Assembly: GCA_963920665.1 (NCBI GenBank)
Contig: OY987267.1
Coordinates: forward strand, 25,420,001 to 25,484,000
Origin: Straminergon stramineum
Taxonomy: Eukaryota; Streptophyta; Bryopsida; Hypnales; Calliergonaceae
Length of the DNA: 64,000 nucleotides
Reading direction: 5' to 3'
Part shown: positions 11,943-23,819 of the stretch, piece after piece
Layout of the letters: each line of letters starts with the position of its first letter
Numbering within the stretch: position 1 is the first letter of the stretch
Translations under genes and position numbers: made by a program
The notes under the pieces: model-generated
Seen by the model: the letters and a program-made list of their open reading frames with translations, nothing else
What the model was told of the DNA's origin: nothing
The model's database searches: none

Positions 11943-12367
11943 AAAATACTCATTGGAGCCCAAACTATTGTACAAGATTTCCCCTTTCGGCACTAAATTT
12001 CAAGGATGAATAATTGCAGTTCTGCTTTGTCCAGTATGCAGGACACTAAATCTTGCAAACGAAGTGGGCCCCGTAGGGACATTTTGTGTTTTACTTGGGG
12101 GTAAAAGTAAAACTTGCCCCCTATTTTGGGCCATGTCTAGGGTATGTTCTAGAGTGCCGAAGCGAATTTGGGGTCTCTGATCGCAAATATGGATTCGGAA
12201 TTTGCAAAAAAAATATTGTGCAAAAAATAAAAAATTCCTGCATTTTTCCCCATGGTAAATCTGCCCTTGTGGGGCCCACTTCGTTTGCAGGATTTAGGGT
12301 CCTCCGTCCAGTACATAGAGAGATTCTTTGTCATCCATAGGACACCGTGTAAACGTTTATGGGTTAA
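11943..12367 (+). mobile_element. 5'-truncated TTAA family B copy split by a hAT-like MITE
   Basis: Family B sequence begins at ACTCATTGGAGCCCAAAC and reaches TTCTGCTTTGTCCAGTA. It resumes after the insertion at GTCCAGTACATAGAGAGATT and ends GGGTTAA at 12364-12367. Confidence 0.7.
12037..12305. mobile_element. hAT-like MITE with 8-bp target duplication
   Basis: A 269 bp element whose ends pair over about 35 nt, including CTAAATC and TGCAAACGAAGTGGGCCCC. It is flanked on both sides by GTCCAGTA. The uninterrupted family B copies confirm the empty site. Eight-bp duplications are typical of the hAT superfamily. Confidence 0.8.
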
Positions 12368-13545
12368 GGTAGTTGGGAAGACTGTGCCAGGAACTTAACT
12401 TATTGTCCTGTCCTGTCCCGTCCCATCCTCGACTGTAAAGAAGCCCGAATGGGAACCCCATGAAGGAGACGAGAGACTAAGTTATGAAGCAGGGGTTCAC
12501 ACAGCAGCTATGGAAGCAGCTCTGCGGAGAACGTCAAGTCAAGTTCACAGGCCGCAGAGAGAACTGAACTTCCAGGGATGGAAACTCAAATGAGTGCCAT
12601 TTGTGTTAAAAAAATAAAAAAATAAAAAAATGCAAAGCAAGGGGATTCACTTGACAAATGGATATGATAACTAAGTTAAGCTTAAGACAGAGTTTTTCAG
12701 CAAAATAATCTATGGTAACTTAATGTTTGGAGGAAGAGCCCTCACTGTTCCGACACAATGCAACTCAAAGTTTTGGGGATGCGCACTGTCTGGTGAAAAA
12801 TTTTAGATGGGGATGTCAGTACAGTACAGTCCAGTACAGTCAGGTCAAATAATTTTATGGATTTTTCTTCCCCATGCACATTTTCAGTTAAGCTGAGTTA
12901 GCAAACAGTTCATGAACTTTAGGAAGCTCTAACTCAGCATACTAAAAAATGGATAGAATTTCCATACCAAAAATTGTGTTGGAACCACAGTGTGGACTGT
13001 GGAGAGTAGTTACTTGAATTCATATCATACAACAAGTTCAAGAGACATGGGGGGCAAACTGATAGTCATAGTATGAAGAAGTTAGTTTGGCTTCCTAATT
13101 TACTGTAGAGAATCTTAGGAAGATAGTCAAAGAGTTGTTGCAACATTGGAAGCAGACAAATGAACAAGCAAGAAATGATACAAATAATTCAAGGAGTATG
13201 GGATTGAGTATATCTGCAACAATTGCAAATTAATGCTCATTTCTAAGATGTTCTATAGAATGCAAGCTATAATTTTAGCAAAGATTGGCAACACTAGTCA
13301 AATGGTAGATAGTGTGTAGCAAAGATTCAAATTTTTGTATGATTTTGAATTTCACACACATATATATTGTTATGACAATCAAGTACTCTTCCCTACAATT
13401 CCAACGCAATTTACGGTTTTGAAATCCATCCATTTTTTAATATGCTAAAGCTTCCTAAAGTAGTCATGAAACGTTTTGTTGAATATGCATGCCTTGGGAA
13501 TTAAATTTGTAACATTATTGTATGTGACTCTAGAGTACATGTGCT
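12368..13545. other. No gene seen
   Basis: Mixed-composition DNA without a coding frame. A short AGTACAGT-type simple repeat lies at 12816-12842. Confidence 0.5.
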
Positions 13546-13733
13546 CACTACAAGGGAAAGGTGTGTTTAAAGTATAGTCTTATAATTCTTGACCTTTTGG
13601 GAGATTTTCAATAGAATTTTATTAGAAATACATGTATTTTTAGTAAAATTTGATTTAAAATCTCCTAAAAGATCATCAATTATAAGACTATACTACTAGG
13701 ATTATACTTTAAACACACATTTTCCTTGTAGTG
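13546..13733. mobile_element. CACTA-like MITE, family I, full-length
   Basis: 188 bp, from CACTACAAGGGAAAGGTG to the inverse CCTTGTAGTG. The arms also share GTATAGTCTTATAATT and its complement. CACTACAAG termini are classic for CACTA MITEs. The flanking triplets are GCT and GAT, so the duplication is decayed. Confidence 0.8.
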
Positions 13734-13869
13734 GATAACTTGCATAAGATACCCCCCAAAACACACTTTGTCTAGAACCACTATCATCTCCAAAATTAAT
13801 ATGTATCGATGTGGAAAAAATTATTTTAAAACATCAACCAAAAAATAACTTAGACCCTTCATAACTTTT

Positions 13870-14017
13870 GCATATGGGATTGAAATGTTGTAGTCTTTGG
13901 AATACATGTCTTTTTAGAAAAAATTTACCAAAAATCTCCTAAAAGGCCATTACTTATAATCTTACATTTAGGACTATACTTAAAACTTCAATTAAAACAC
14001 CCCTTTCTCTTATAGTG
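13870..14017. mobile_element. Partial CACTA-like MITE, family I
   Basis: Shares AAAATCTCCTAAAAGGCCAT, GGACTATACTTAAAAC and the terminus CTTATAGTG with the intact copy. The left end cannot be placed. Confidence 0.55.
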
Positions 14018-14469
14018 TTTTTGCACAATATTTTTTAAAGACCCAAAGGCAAAACAAAGGGGAGAGCAACCCAAGATAGCCTAAAGGCAACATTAATTCA
14101 TATGGGAAACAAAGTGCAAGTGAAACATGCCTACCACTATGCAACTATTGAAGAAGGGACCACAAAACCTTTAGCTTAAGATTGAAAGCTCCGTCGATAT
14201 TTCTACTTTCATGCTCAATTACATAGTGCATGTTGAGCTTTTTGACATTCTACAATTTGTGTTTTTGAGGGGATAGTCACTCCTTGTATTAAAAAAATAC
14301 CACCTAGGGCTGATTTATTCTTGACTAAGTTTACTTGGATTTTTCTTAGAACAAATGAATGTCTACAAATTTTTGGGATGATGTACTTATATTTGTATGC
14401 AACAAAGGATATAGGATATGCACTTGCATGTGCACGTGTTTCCATATCTTTGTATGTATGCATCTCCTT

Positions 14470-14503
14470 GTGTGTGTATATATATGTATATATATATACA
14501 CAT
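14470..14503. repeat. TA/TG simple repeat
   Basis: Dinucleotide run. It generates open frames on both strands that are not genes. Confidence 0.85.
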
Positions 14504-16293
14504 TGTTGACCCCAAATATATATTTTAAAAGTAATACCATTCCCCTTGGTCTGAACTTTTAGGGAAAGGGGATGGTTGGCGTTTTTGAGGGATAGTGATT
14601 ATATTAAAAAATTGTTGATGTGAGTAGTAGGGAGGAGTGCAATTTTTTCATTGCTTAACTTAATATAAGGTGTTGTTATCTTTCATGCAAATTACCAAAT
14701 CTTGTGGTAGTATTGATAATACGTGTATAAGTTTTTGGTTCAAGAATATTGACTTTATAACATTATAAAACAATATACAAGGGTTCCCTTAGTACCAATG
14801 AAATTCCAAAAGCATTGACTCATTTGAAGGAAGGAATCACCATTTGCAAGAGTTGTGAAAGTTGTATCATCCCATTCAATTCTTCGGAAGAACATTCTTT
14901 CCTTTTTAGATATTTGGGCTCGCTCTTAGTTAAATCAAATTCTTTTGGAATTAGTGAATAATCTAAAATGTTATAGATCCAATAATGAAAATTTATATTT
15001 TCTTTTCAATTTATATTTTACATGAAAAAATATGAACACAACAAGCAAAAAAAATTGTACACTTAATCAATGCATTAATCAATGCATCATACCATTTTTT
15101 TCTTGTAGTGCATGTGATATTAATTTACCAAAGTTATGATGTTTATAAAATATTTGAATTATTGTAGGATAAAATATGAATTTATAGTAATAATTTCCAT
15201 AGAATAAAATTTTGTAACAACACTCATGTTTGAGTGGACATTAACCCTAGAAAAACATGTCCATAACCACTAACTTCAAGCTTCATTGTCCAACTCCTTG
15301 ATCGTTGTTATTTTTCAACTAGATATGCATGAAAAAATTTATATTTATTCTTCAAAGATGAAGTCATATGTACACTACAAGTCACAAAATTTTCTATTTT
15401 TGAGGGGAATATTTGGAATTATTGTGAGTTTTTTAAGAAAAAAATGAAAAAAATTCTTATCAAATTAAAAAATATACTCAAAAGATTTGAAATTTTCATT
15501 GTAGTTGTATAGTATAGTGTATAAGGCATCATGGTATAAACCAAAGTTATTGTGTTGCTTTAAAATTAGAAAACCAACAAACCATGGTAATAGGCCCAAA
15601 GTTCAAATTGCCATAAAATATGGAAATTTCTAAATTTTCCAATTGGAGTAGAAACTACACTTAAAAAGTTTAATTTTATTAGTTGAATCCAAATTCAAAA
15701 AAATATCATTTTCATGGTTGGAATTCACATCAAAAGTAAATAGCAAGAATTGGCCAAAATACTCAACTAACAAGTGTGATTTGTGGATTAAGCATCTTCT
15801 TCTTTCAAAAAAGTTGATAGTCCCATGATGAGGGGATTTACAATATCATTCATTGAAATTATACTCAAGCAACTTCAAAAATAAAATTGGAAGTTTGTTT
15901 TTTCTATCCTACAATTTTAGATAAAGTCATCCAAACAAACACTTAGTGTCTACACTAGAGTTACAAGGTTAATTTGTAAAGCATCACTACCAATCTCAAC
16001 ACCAAGCCATGACAACGCCTCTGTAGGCGTGTTGCACTTGTTGAGAAGAAAATTGCTCCACTCTGCTCTAGTAGTATGATACGGTAGAAGTTGTGCCATT
16101 CCTCTTGTCACTCCTACATTTTGCTCGGCAATGGAGGGCCTTTGTACCCAACAATTTTCACACTCAAGCCAACATGGTCAACCTTGATTGTGGCCTTAGT
16201 GGAAGACGTGGAGGCTAATGAGAGGTATGAGAAGAAGGGAAGGAACTTTAGCAAAGACTTAAACCCCAAAACAACGTGACAACCATTTTATAG
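14504..16293. other. AT-rich, no gene seen
   Basis: No supported coding frame. Solitary CACTA-type termini (CTTGTAGTG near 15.10 kb, CACTACAAG near 15.37 kb) face away from each other and so belong to different eroded elements. Confidence 0.5.
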
Positions 16294-16485
16294 TCGATGA
16301 ATGACAAAGAATCTCTCCCTGCAAGACAGAAGCAGCAACTATCCATCCTTTGAATTTTGTGTGAAAAGGAGACATCTTCTACAGTAGTTTGCCCTCCAAT
16401 GAGTGTTTTTTTTCAGTTTTTTAATCCTACAATTCACATGGAACTGCAACAGATGATTTCCACGGTAGTCATTGCAGGGTTCAGG
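16294..16485 (-). mobile_element. Degenerate copy of TTAA family B
   Basis: Reverse-orientation family B blocks in order: AATGACAAAGAATCTCTC, AGCAACTATCCATCC, ACATCTTCTACAGTAGTTTG and CCTCCAATGAGTGTTTTTTT. Both ends are eroded. Confidence 0.6.
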
Positions 16486-16780
16486 GTTGGTTGGTGGAAT
16501 GGAGTGCAACTGGCGACGATGCTCTCAAAAGCAATAGGACACAACCAGTGTATGATAATATGGTAGGCTGGAGGATGCAAGTTCCAACTCATTGACTTGT
16601 GCCATTGATGGACTGGAATTACGTAAGTCCATAATTCCTGATTTTCCTTAATATTTATTCAAAAGAGAAGTTAACTTCCACCAAATCCACTGCAACCTAA
16701 CATACTACGGTATGATAGTAAGGAAGTGTTTCATCTTTGAATTACTTAAAAAGAAAATTAAAAGTTCAATCTTTGGAACA

Positions 16781-17010
16781 ATGTCTGGGAGGAACCGGCG
16801 GCTAGTTAGCCAGTGGAATTGGTACAAGAGCCAGTTGTCATTTGAAAACATGGGCTAGAATCCGGTGGAAAAAAACAAAAACAAATCGATTATGAATGGG
16901 AAGTAGAGAAAATAACCAGACTCTGTACTTGAAAAATCGGTTCAATTTGGGAATGGAAGGAAAATAGCTGGTAAAATTCAAAAAACTTCCCGAACGCTGC
17001 TTTGGAAAGC
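16781..17010 (+). repeat. Dispersed repeat M, copy 1
   Basis: About 230 bp that reappears in the same orientation at 28600-28835 with most bases conserved. Shared blocks include ACAATGTCT.GGA.GAACCGG, TAGAGAAA.TAACCA and CTTCCCGAA.GCTG. No coding function or terminal structure was recognised. Confidence 0.75.
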
Positions 17011-17254
17011 ACTTCACCTAACTTAACTTCCAGTAACATAACCATGGCCACAAGCTCTTCACTTCACATGCATGCTGCAGTTGTGATTTTCATGGAACTG
17101 TGGACACAGACGAAGACAAACACCCCCCCCTGCCTGACAACATGACTATCATTCTCATTGTTGGACTGTAAGAAAGCCCAGCTACTTCCTTACCTTATAA
17201 ATGAAACTCTGTCATTGTTGGCATTAAAAAACATGGCAGGAGAAATTGATGACG

Positions 17255-17316
17255 ATGCAGGGCAGGGCAATTACAGGGCAAATGCAGGGCAAATGCAGGG
17301 GAGTGCAGGGGAGGAG
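17255..17316. repeat. TGCAGGGCAAA-type tandem repeat
   Basis: Five or six imperfect units of about 11 bp around GCAGGG. Confidence 0.8.
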
Positions 17317-17407
17317 TATCTCTTCAAATGAGTTGCAAGCTGTTATTGTAGAAGGAGGCTTCAGTTTCTTGGTACTCCCAAACCAATGAAGAGAAAAGAA
17401 GTTTCGT

Positions 17408-17428
17408 ACCTTACCTTACCTTACCTTA
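17408..17428. repeat. (CCTTA)n microsatellite
   Basis: Four pentamer units. The same unit recurs near 20.76 and 20.91 kb and resembles the GGTAA tip of family E. Confidence 0.9.
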
Positions 17429-17520
17429 GTTGCTGAAAAGATTCAGTTGGTGTCTGCAACTGGGTGACAAGCACAAGTGGAAGATGTGCAATCTAATATA
17501 ATAAAAGACCTCTCCTGACC

Positions 17521-17750
17521 TTAACCCTTGAACGCCGGGCCGGTGACCATGGAAATCAGCCATTTTGGAATCGTGTGACATCATTCACTTTAGAAAAAAC
17601 AGAAACACTCATTGGGAGTCAAACTACTGTAGAAGATCTTCCCTTTCCACCCTTAATTTCGAGGATGAATAGTTGCAATTCTGTCCTACATAGGAGAATT
17701 TCTTGTCATTTATCGGACAATAATCGTCCTCCACATCGTTCAAGGGTTAA
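17521..17750 (+). mobile_element. TTAA family B, full-length reference copy
   Basis: 230 bp from TTAACCCTTGAACG to GTTCAAGGGTTAA. It is the best-preserved copy in the window. The 60-codon open frame inside it also appears, mutated, in other copies and is not a gene. Confidence 0.88.
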
Positions 17751-17889
17751 CCCTTAAACGTCAAAGCAAATGTTTTGTGTTTGATGGATGACTTTATTGT
17801 TGACTGTAGAAGAACAGAATGCACCTATTGGTCCAATAATCGGGGTAGTTTTGCTGACTAATTTGGTCATGGGGGGCTTCTTCCTTTAA
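17747..17889 (-). mobile_element. TTAA family G, copy 1
   Basis: 143 bp between two TTAA sites, left end TTAACCCTTAAACG. The reverse complement matches the copy at 38006-38148 along its length (shared CCCCCATGACCAA, AATTATTGGA.CAATAGGTGCA). Both copies are exactly 143 bp. Confidence 0.82.
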
Positions 17890-18865
17890 CCCCTCATCAC
17901 CTGAAGTCCAAACATGTGTAAAAGCTTGCTTGCTTTTCAAGTCCTATAAGTCTAAATCTCAGTGAGGTATGAAAATCTCAATCGTACAATATTGTAGTGT
18001 GCATGTTGTAGATGGTGAGAAACAAATTTGGGGTCATTTGACCATATAGATTGAAAGATTATAATGTTTTAGTCTTGAAAAAAGATGCTGAAATTTTCTT
18101 AAAAACACATTTGGAGGTGAAATTCGATTTCTAAACCTACTCAAATGAAAAAAATTTAAACTACAAAGTGATTCAAACCAAAAGACAAACACTTTGGTGA
18201 AAAAAATCTCATTCAATTGACTCAATGTGTCTGCAAAATTGTTTTGAAATGTCAAAAAACAGTGAAAAAAGTAGCAAAAAAACACATCTATGTGTGAACC
18301 TCCCTCTACTAAAATGCTTCTCAATCACTCATAACCTCTTGGATTCATATGAAAATTTAATCTTATAAACAAGACTAGTATGCGCAACTTTTTCAACAAA
18401 AATTATTGAAAATGGACCATGTATGAAGAAGTTATAAGCCGCCGAAGTTCATTGTAATGCAAAAATGTCTGGATTTTGAACTTCGAATTGCTCCCAAACA
18501 TTCAAAACAACTTGGATTGACATGAAAATTTGACCACAATAACTAGGCTTTATTGGGAACAAAACCCAAAAATTTTGATTGAAAACAAACATTTGATGAG
18601 AAAGATACAAACCCCTGAAGTTGCAGCCATCAGAATGCAGTGAGGTGAACTCAAATTGAACCTGTGAACTTCGAATGGCTCTCAAAAACTGAGTACATCT
18701 TTGATTGATCTGAAAATTTTACCACTGAAACTAGACTAATATGCGCAACTTTTCCAACAAGTTTTTATTGAATTCGGACATTGGATGCAAAAGTTACAGC
18801 ACTTTGAATTTTACTGCCAGACTATGAGAGGACACTTTTCGTCCCCTCGGGCGGTTAGGGGTTAA
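17886..18865 (+). mobile_element. TTAA family C, full-length copy
   Basis: About 980 bp, left end TTAACCCCTCATCACC, right end GGGCGGTTAGGGGTTAA. It shares its left TTAA with family G. Part of its right side recurs at 10227-10584. No transposase frame was found, and the open frames at 18.03-18.69 kb are unsupported. Confidence 0.75.
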
Positions 18866-19760
18866 TGGTTAAATTATTCTTTCATCTTGGACCATCACAA
18901 ACAGGACTTAATGAATGCCCAAGTTTCATATATATCCCTGTTGCAATAGGAGGAGATGTTTACAGAAGACAGACAGAATGTTGGGGTTGTTGAAATAGCA
19001 GGTGGGTAACTACCCCCACCCCCTGCCAGCCACATTTTGCTACGTTTTGCTACAGTGCCTGGACCATATTATTGGGCTGGTGGAATTTCCATATTTACCA
19101 TATTTTTTTTTCTTGTTGGCAAATGAAAGGAGGCTCCTAATGCACCGAAGAACCTGACATTTGGATACTGGATGCAAAAGTTAGGAAGAGTCAAAGTGTG
19201 TTTTAATTTGGTCGAGGTTCTAAAATTGTTTCTTCAAAGTGTGTAGTTGCATACATGTTGATTTTTAACTTAGAGATACACACAGAGTGATGATGGTGGT
19301 TTGGGGCAGGGTGCCAGTTTGGGTGTACAGTATCCACCTTAAGTTTAGTTACCAGCGATCCTGAAGCGGTAATAATGGGATTGGAAGTGTCATACAATAC
19401 GGTAGTGCCATAACGTGGGGCATCTCCATCCACCCACTGCAAGTATAGTAGGTCAATTGACTCTGAACATCACTGAGTAACAAATTGAAGTGACATGTGC
19501 TGACAGGGAGAAAAATTGTCCACTACTCCATATTATATATGTCCTGGAACCAGACTCTTTCAAAGCTATCTCCAGAGACCAGATAACTTAACTTCCTGTT
19601 TTTTTCAAATTGAAACTGCTAATACAAACTTTAGGAAAATAAAATACCCATATTAGAACTAAGAATGAGATTGCTCTAGCATGGACTTTGTTTTTTCATA
19701 AAAGATGCTTGTATTTGTGGCAAAGAAACAAAACTCTTTGTAACTTTCACAAAATTACGG
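18866..19760. other. No gene seen
   Basis: Unique-looking sequence without a coding frame that I can support. Confidence 0.5.
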
Positions 19761-20238
19761 TAAGGTAAAACAACCCATCATGGTCAAAATTAGGAGTTTG
19801 TACTCATACCATTGCTGAATTTTTTTTCCATCTTTTCCCCACATAAAGACAGGTGTGAGAAACAATGAGAGCATTTGAAATTATATTTTTTTGACAAAGT
19901 ATGAATTTGTTATGAATTTTTGAAGTGTTCAGCCCATCATGACCCCAAAGAGTCTATAGACTACCCCATAACCAACAAAATTTGTATCCATCAGGCTCAT
20001 CTTACACACCTAAAGTAGTCACAATAATTTTTAATGTGAAAGGCCTAAGAAAATCACTTCCTACAATGAAATTACACTAAAAAGTTAGAAGTTCCTAATG
20101 CAATCACTAATCACTGCATTACTGTTAGGTAAGACATTGATTGTGGTCCATATCTCATTTAGTAATAAAACCCATGATGAGGTCATTCCTTAAGTGTCCA
20201 CTATGGATCATCTAACCACAATGGGTTGTTTTATCGTA
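19761..20238. mobile_element. MITE family E, copy
   Basis: Bounded by TAAGGTAAAACAACCCATCA and the inverse of GGGTTGTTTTATCGTA. It matches the element at 20943-21443 in inverted orientation, including CTATAGACT, AGAAGTTCCTAATGCAATCA and TGACATTGATTGTGGTCC-like blocks. Confidence 0.75.
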
Positions 20239-20906
20239 TGTGAAATGCAAGTGAAATTTCCAACAAGCTTGGCAATTCTCCTTTCTTAATTATCATTTTA
20301 TTTTATATAATAATATTTTAATACTAAAAATGGAGATTACAAGAACTTATCCAAACTTTTGTTTATCCCCCAATAATCCCTGTTTTGGAATTTCTGTATT
20401 CAATTATTTTCATGTAACAATATATGTTTCTAGAAATTTCTCCACAATGGTTACACTGCAATGAATTATGTTACTTCATATTGCAATACATTTCATTTTA
20501 ATCAATTGGAATCAAGGTAGGCACATCAAATTGTGAGTTGCACTCGTACTATTTGGGTTTGAATGATTTCATTTTTTATTTTTTTTCCACATGCTTCATT
20601 GATGCTGGTTCAGGTAGACATGTAAGTTAGATACACCGGCCATGGGTAAACAAATAATGGACATGTAACTCAACTATGGTATGTCCCTCCCTGCCTGGGT
20701 TTGTAGTTTAACTTACTTACTGTAAGGTAGCTTCAGTCCCCCTTCTCTCTCTCTCTCTCCAGGGATACCTTACCTTATTAAGTGACTGTATGATTCTCAT
20801 AGTGCACTCAATGACCGGACATTCATTGACAGGGTCCTCAGACCCACCCTTTACTCAGGTACAGGAAGATGATGACCAACTGCAGCCAGTATACACTAGT
20901 AAGCTT

Positions 20907-20925
20907 AAGGTAAGGTAAGGTAGCC
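20907..20925. repeat. (GGTAA)n beside a family E tip
   Basis: Three GGTAA units run into GGTAGCCAACCCATTTCC, which matches the start of the family E variant at 28.07 kb. The neighbouring full E element therefore seems to have landed in an older E tip. Confidence 0.55.
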
Positions 20926-20942
20926 AACCCATTTCCAACGAC

Positions 20943-21443
20943 TTAAGGTAAATCAGCCCATTGTGGTCAGATGACCCATAGTGGTCACTTAGCAAGTCAC
21001 CCCATTGTGGTTTTTTCAGACCCCATCATGGGTTTTATTAGTAAATGAGATTTGGACCACAATCAATGTCTTACTTGACAGTAATGGAGTGATTAGTGAT
21101 TGCATTAGGAACTTCTAACTTTTTAGTGTAATTTCATTGTAGGAAGTGACTTTGTTAGGCCTTTCACATTAGAAATTATTGTGACTGCTTTATGTGTGTA
21201 AGATGAGCATGATGGATACAGATTTTGTTGGTTCTGGAGCAGTCTACAGACTCTTATTGGCCATGATGGGCTGAACACTTCAAAAATTCATTGCAAATGC
21301 ATACTTTGTCAAAAAAATATATAATTTCAAATGCTCTCACTGTTTCTCACACTTGTGTTTATGTGGAAAAAAAATGAAAAAATTTCAGCCATGGCATGAG
21401 TATGAACTCCTAATTCTGACCGCGATGGGCTGTTTTACCTTAA
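20943..21443. mobile_element. MITE family E with intact TTAA flanks
   Basis: 501 bp, TTAAGGTAAATCAGCCCAT at left and ATGGGCTGTTTTACCTTAA at right. Both flanks are intact TTAA, and the right one is also the left end of the family B copy that follows. Confidence 0.8.
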
Positions 21444-21676
21444 CCCTTGAATGGTGGACTGGTGACAGTGGAAATCAGCCATTTTGGAACTGTGCGACAT
21501 CATCCACTTTAGAAAAAAAAAACCCAGAAATATTGATTGGGAGTCAAACTACTATAGAAGATCTTTCTTTTCCACACCTAATTCTCAGGATGAATTGTTG
21601 CAATTCTGTCCTAGAGAGGAGGATTCCTTGTCATTCATTGGACAAAAAAACAATTGTCGCATCCTTTAGGGGTTAA
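21440..21676 (+). mobile_element. TTAA family B copy
   Basis: 237 bp, TTAACCCTTGAATGG to CATCCTTTAGGGGTTAA. A poly-A expansion disturbs the open frame carried by other copies. Confidence 0.85.
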
Positions 21677-22038
21677 ACAATTACGCGTAACGTATTTGAA
21701 GCATAGGTTTCTTGAGTGGAGAAGTTTTCATGTGTGAGCCTACAAAAATAGAGTTTGAAAGGAGTCTTTAAATTTTCAGAATTTTTTTTTCTCAAAACAT
21801 AATTACTACAAATTTTTTGAGCTCAAGATTTCGTTTGAACCGCAATATTGGTCATGTAGGTCTTCCTATGACTGACCAAGGGTTGGATGCGATAATGAGA
21901 GTCTTGTAGCCAATCATAGTGCGCCACAAGTGCACCGAGAATCGCGCTGTAATTAATTACTACACCCTAACTACTTGAGTGGAAAGAAAGCAGTCTATAA
22001 GGTAGAAGTGGGTGGTGATTAGAAATGGGTTGCCTCCC

Positions 22039-22450
22039 ATAACCCCTAAGTAGTTTGATGACAAGTTAATAAATTGAAATTCAAGTTTCATCCTCATTAC
22101 TACTTAGATGAAAGTCATCCTTATTTGTGGAGATACTTTATCAAATTGTTGTCTCGTCTAACGGTTGGATTTGGCAATACTAGGGTACATATTTTTCTAA
22201 AATTATAATAGTGCAAGTATGTCAAGTAGTTGACCAAGCTGGAACTGCATTGACTCTAGTTCAAAATGGAATTTGCAAAAATGAGGTCATAGATGAAAAC
22301 AATACAAAAATTTCAAAAAATCACCACATCAAAAGAAACTCATTTCAAATTCATTCCAACAAATGGTACTAAAAAAATGATAATATTTTGCTTGTAATCA
22401 AAAATTGAAGGAATTTTGAAATTTTTTTCTAAAATTTATTTTAAAATATA
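22039..22450 (+). mobile_element. 3'-truncated TTAA family A copy
   Basis: Begins ATAACCCCTAAG and follows family A through TTTGTGGAGATAC, TTGGATTTGG, GTGCAAGTATGTCAAGT and CATTCCAACAAATG, then diverges. Confidence 0.65.
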
Positions 22451-22859
22451 GTTATTTTAGAAGAAAAAAAATATGGAATTGGCATCAAGCTCAAGGCTTT
22501 TCATATTTTTTGGACCTTTGTGGAATTAGTTACAAATTTTTGAAGTTGAAACATAGGGGTTACTAGAAGTGACCACGTCTAGAAATGTACATTGTTGGTA
22601 CATTGAAGAAAGCAAAATGTACCTTTGTGTTAGTAGTTGCTTTTAGAGCATACTACCTTACTTTTCACCTTCAAAGTTCAAACGGCAACTTCACTTATCA
22701 TAATATCAATGAATGAAGTACAACTTAATTTCACTAGGTTGATCTCATCTGGGTATGATAGAGTCTCAATAGTTCAAAGATCTATAACTTTCATAAAATC
22801 GTCCACGTCCACGTGTTTATAGGCATGGTTCAAATGAGTGACTGTAGAAAATGTGAACA

Positions 22860-23210
22860 ATGACACCCCAACCATTCTTTCATCCTCCCCAAGTACTTCC
22901 ATGTCTTCAGGGTTGTTGTTCCGTTTTATTAAGCAAATGTGGCTTCAAACCTGTTGACAACCCTAACCCTTACAATGCTTTCCTCCACCGCCAGAGAAGT
23001 TGGGAGCCACATCTTAGACAAGCCCCCAAAACTCTCCATCTTGTCCATTGAGCTGACTACATTGGTAGGTGACTTTGTGGGTTGAAGAAGTGGACAAGCC
23101 CCAGGTGTAAACACTTCATTGGGCAAGGATGCTATATATTTAAGCCAATGACCTTTGAAATTGTTTTTTGTGCAGGCACTCGTTTGAACTGCACCTTGCT
23201 CATTTGCAAC
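22860..23210. other. GC-richer island of unknown origin between two A elements
   Basis: This 350 bp is markedly less AT-rich than its surroundings and open on both strands for 63-65 codons, but neither translation resembles a known protein. It could be a captured exon fragment. Confidence 0.3.
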
Positions 23211-23237
23211 CTTGCTTTGAGGTCATCTTTTAATCAC

Positions 23238-23819
23238 TTAACCCCTAAATGCGCTGACGTCCATTTCCTGGATGATGAACAAATTGAAACTCTAGTTTCA
23301 TCCTCCTAACTACTTTGATGAAAGTTATTTTAATTTGTGAAGATACAATATCAAGTTTTTGTCATATCTAAGGGTTGAATTTGATGTTACTAGAGTTCAT
23401 ATTTTTCTAAAATTACAAATGTGCAAGTATGTCAAGTGGTCAAACTGTATTGACTTTAGTTCAAAACTGGATTAGCCAAAATGAGGTCATAGATAGGAAG
23501 AACACAAAAAATTCAAAAAATCACCATGTGAATAGAACCTCATTTCAAATCCATTCCAACAAATTTTACTAAAAAAAAATGATAATATTTTACTTGCAAT
23601 CGAATTTTGAAGGAATGTTGGAATTTCTCTTTCAAAATTTATAAAAAAAAAAGATTGGTGATAGCATTGGTGAATCTAACCGCATAGATGGAATCTAAAA
23701 ATCAAAATCTACAACTTCTATTTGCATTTCAATTCCAAAATATGCTTCCAAATAGCACTTTATAATGATTTTTCTCAAATCATCAATTTTGGAGATGAAT
23801 CCGGATGTTTAGGGGTTAA
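23238..23819 (+). mobile_element. TTAA family A, full-length reference copy
   Basis: 582 bp, from TTAACCCCTAAATGCGC to GGATGTTTAGGGGTTAA. Copies at 30.8, 42.9 and 51.2-52.3 kb have nearly the same length. No coding capacity. Confidence 0.88.

Noticed and set aside
14321..14562. Cys/Tyr/Ile-rich open frames near 14.4 kb
   Set aside because: They come from a TA/TG simple repeat.
17408..17428. CCTTA repeat as telomeric sequence
   Set aside because: The unit is CCTTA, not the plant telomere unit CCCTAAA, and it is only four copies long.
17575..17757. Small frame shared by several family B copies
   Set aside because: The copies carry indels that break the frame, so it is a by-product of the repeat and not a conserved peptide.
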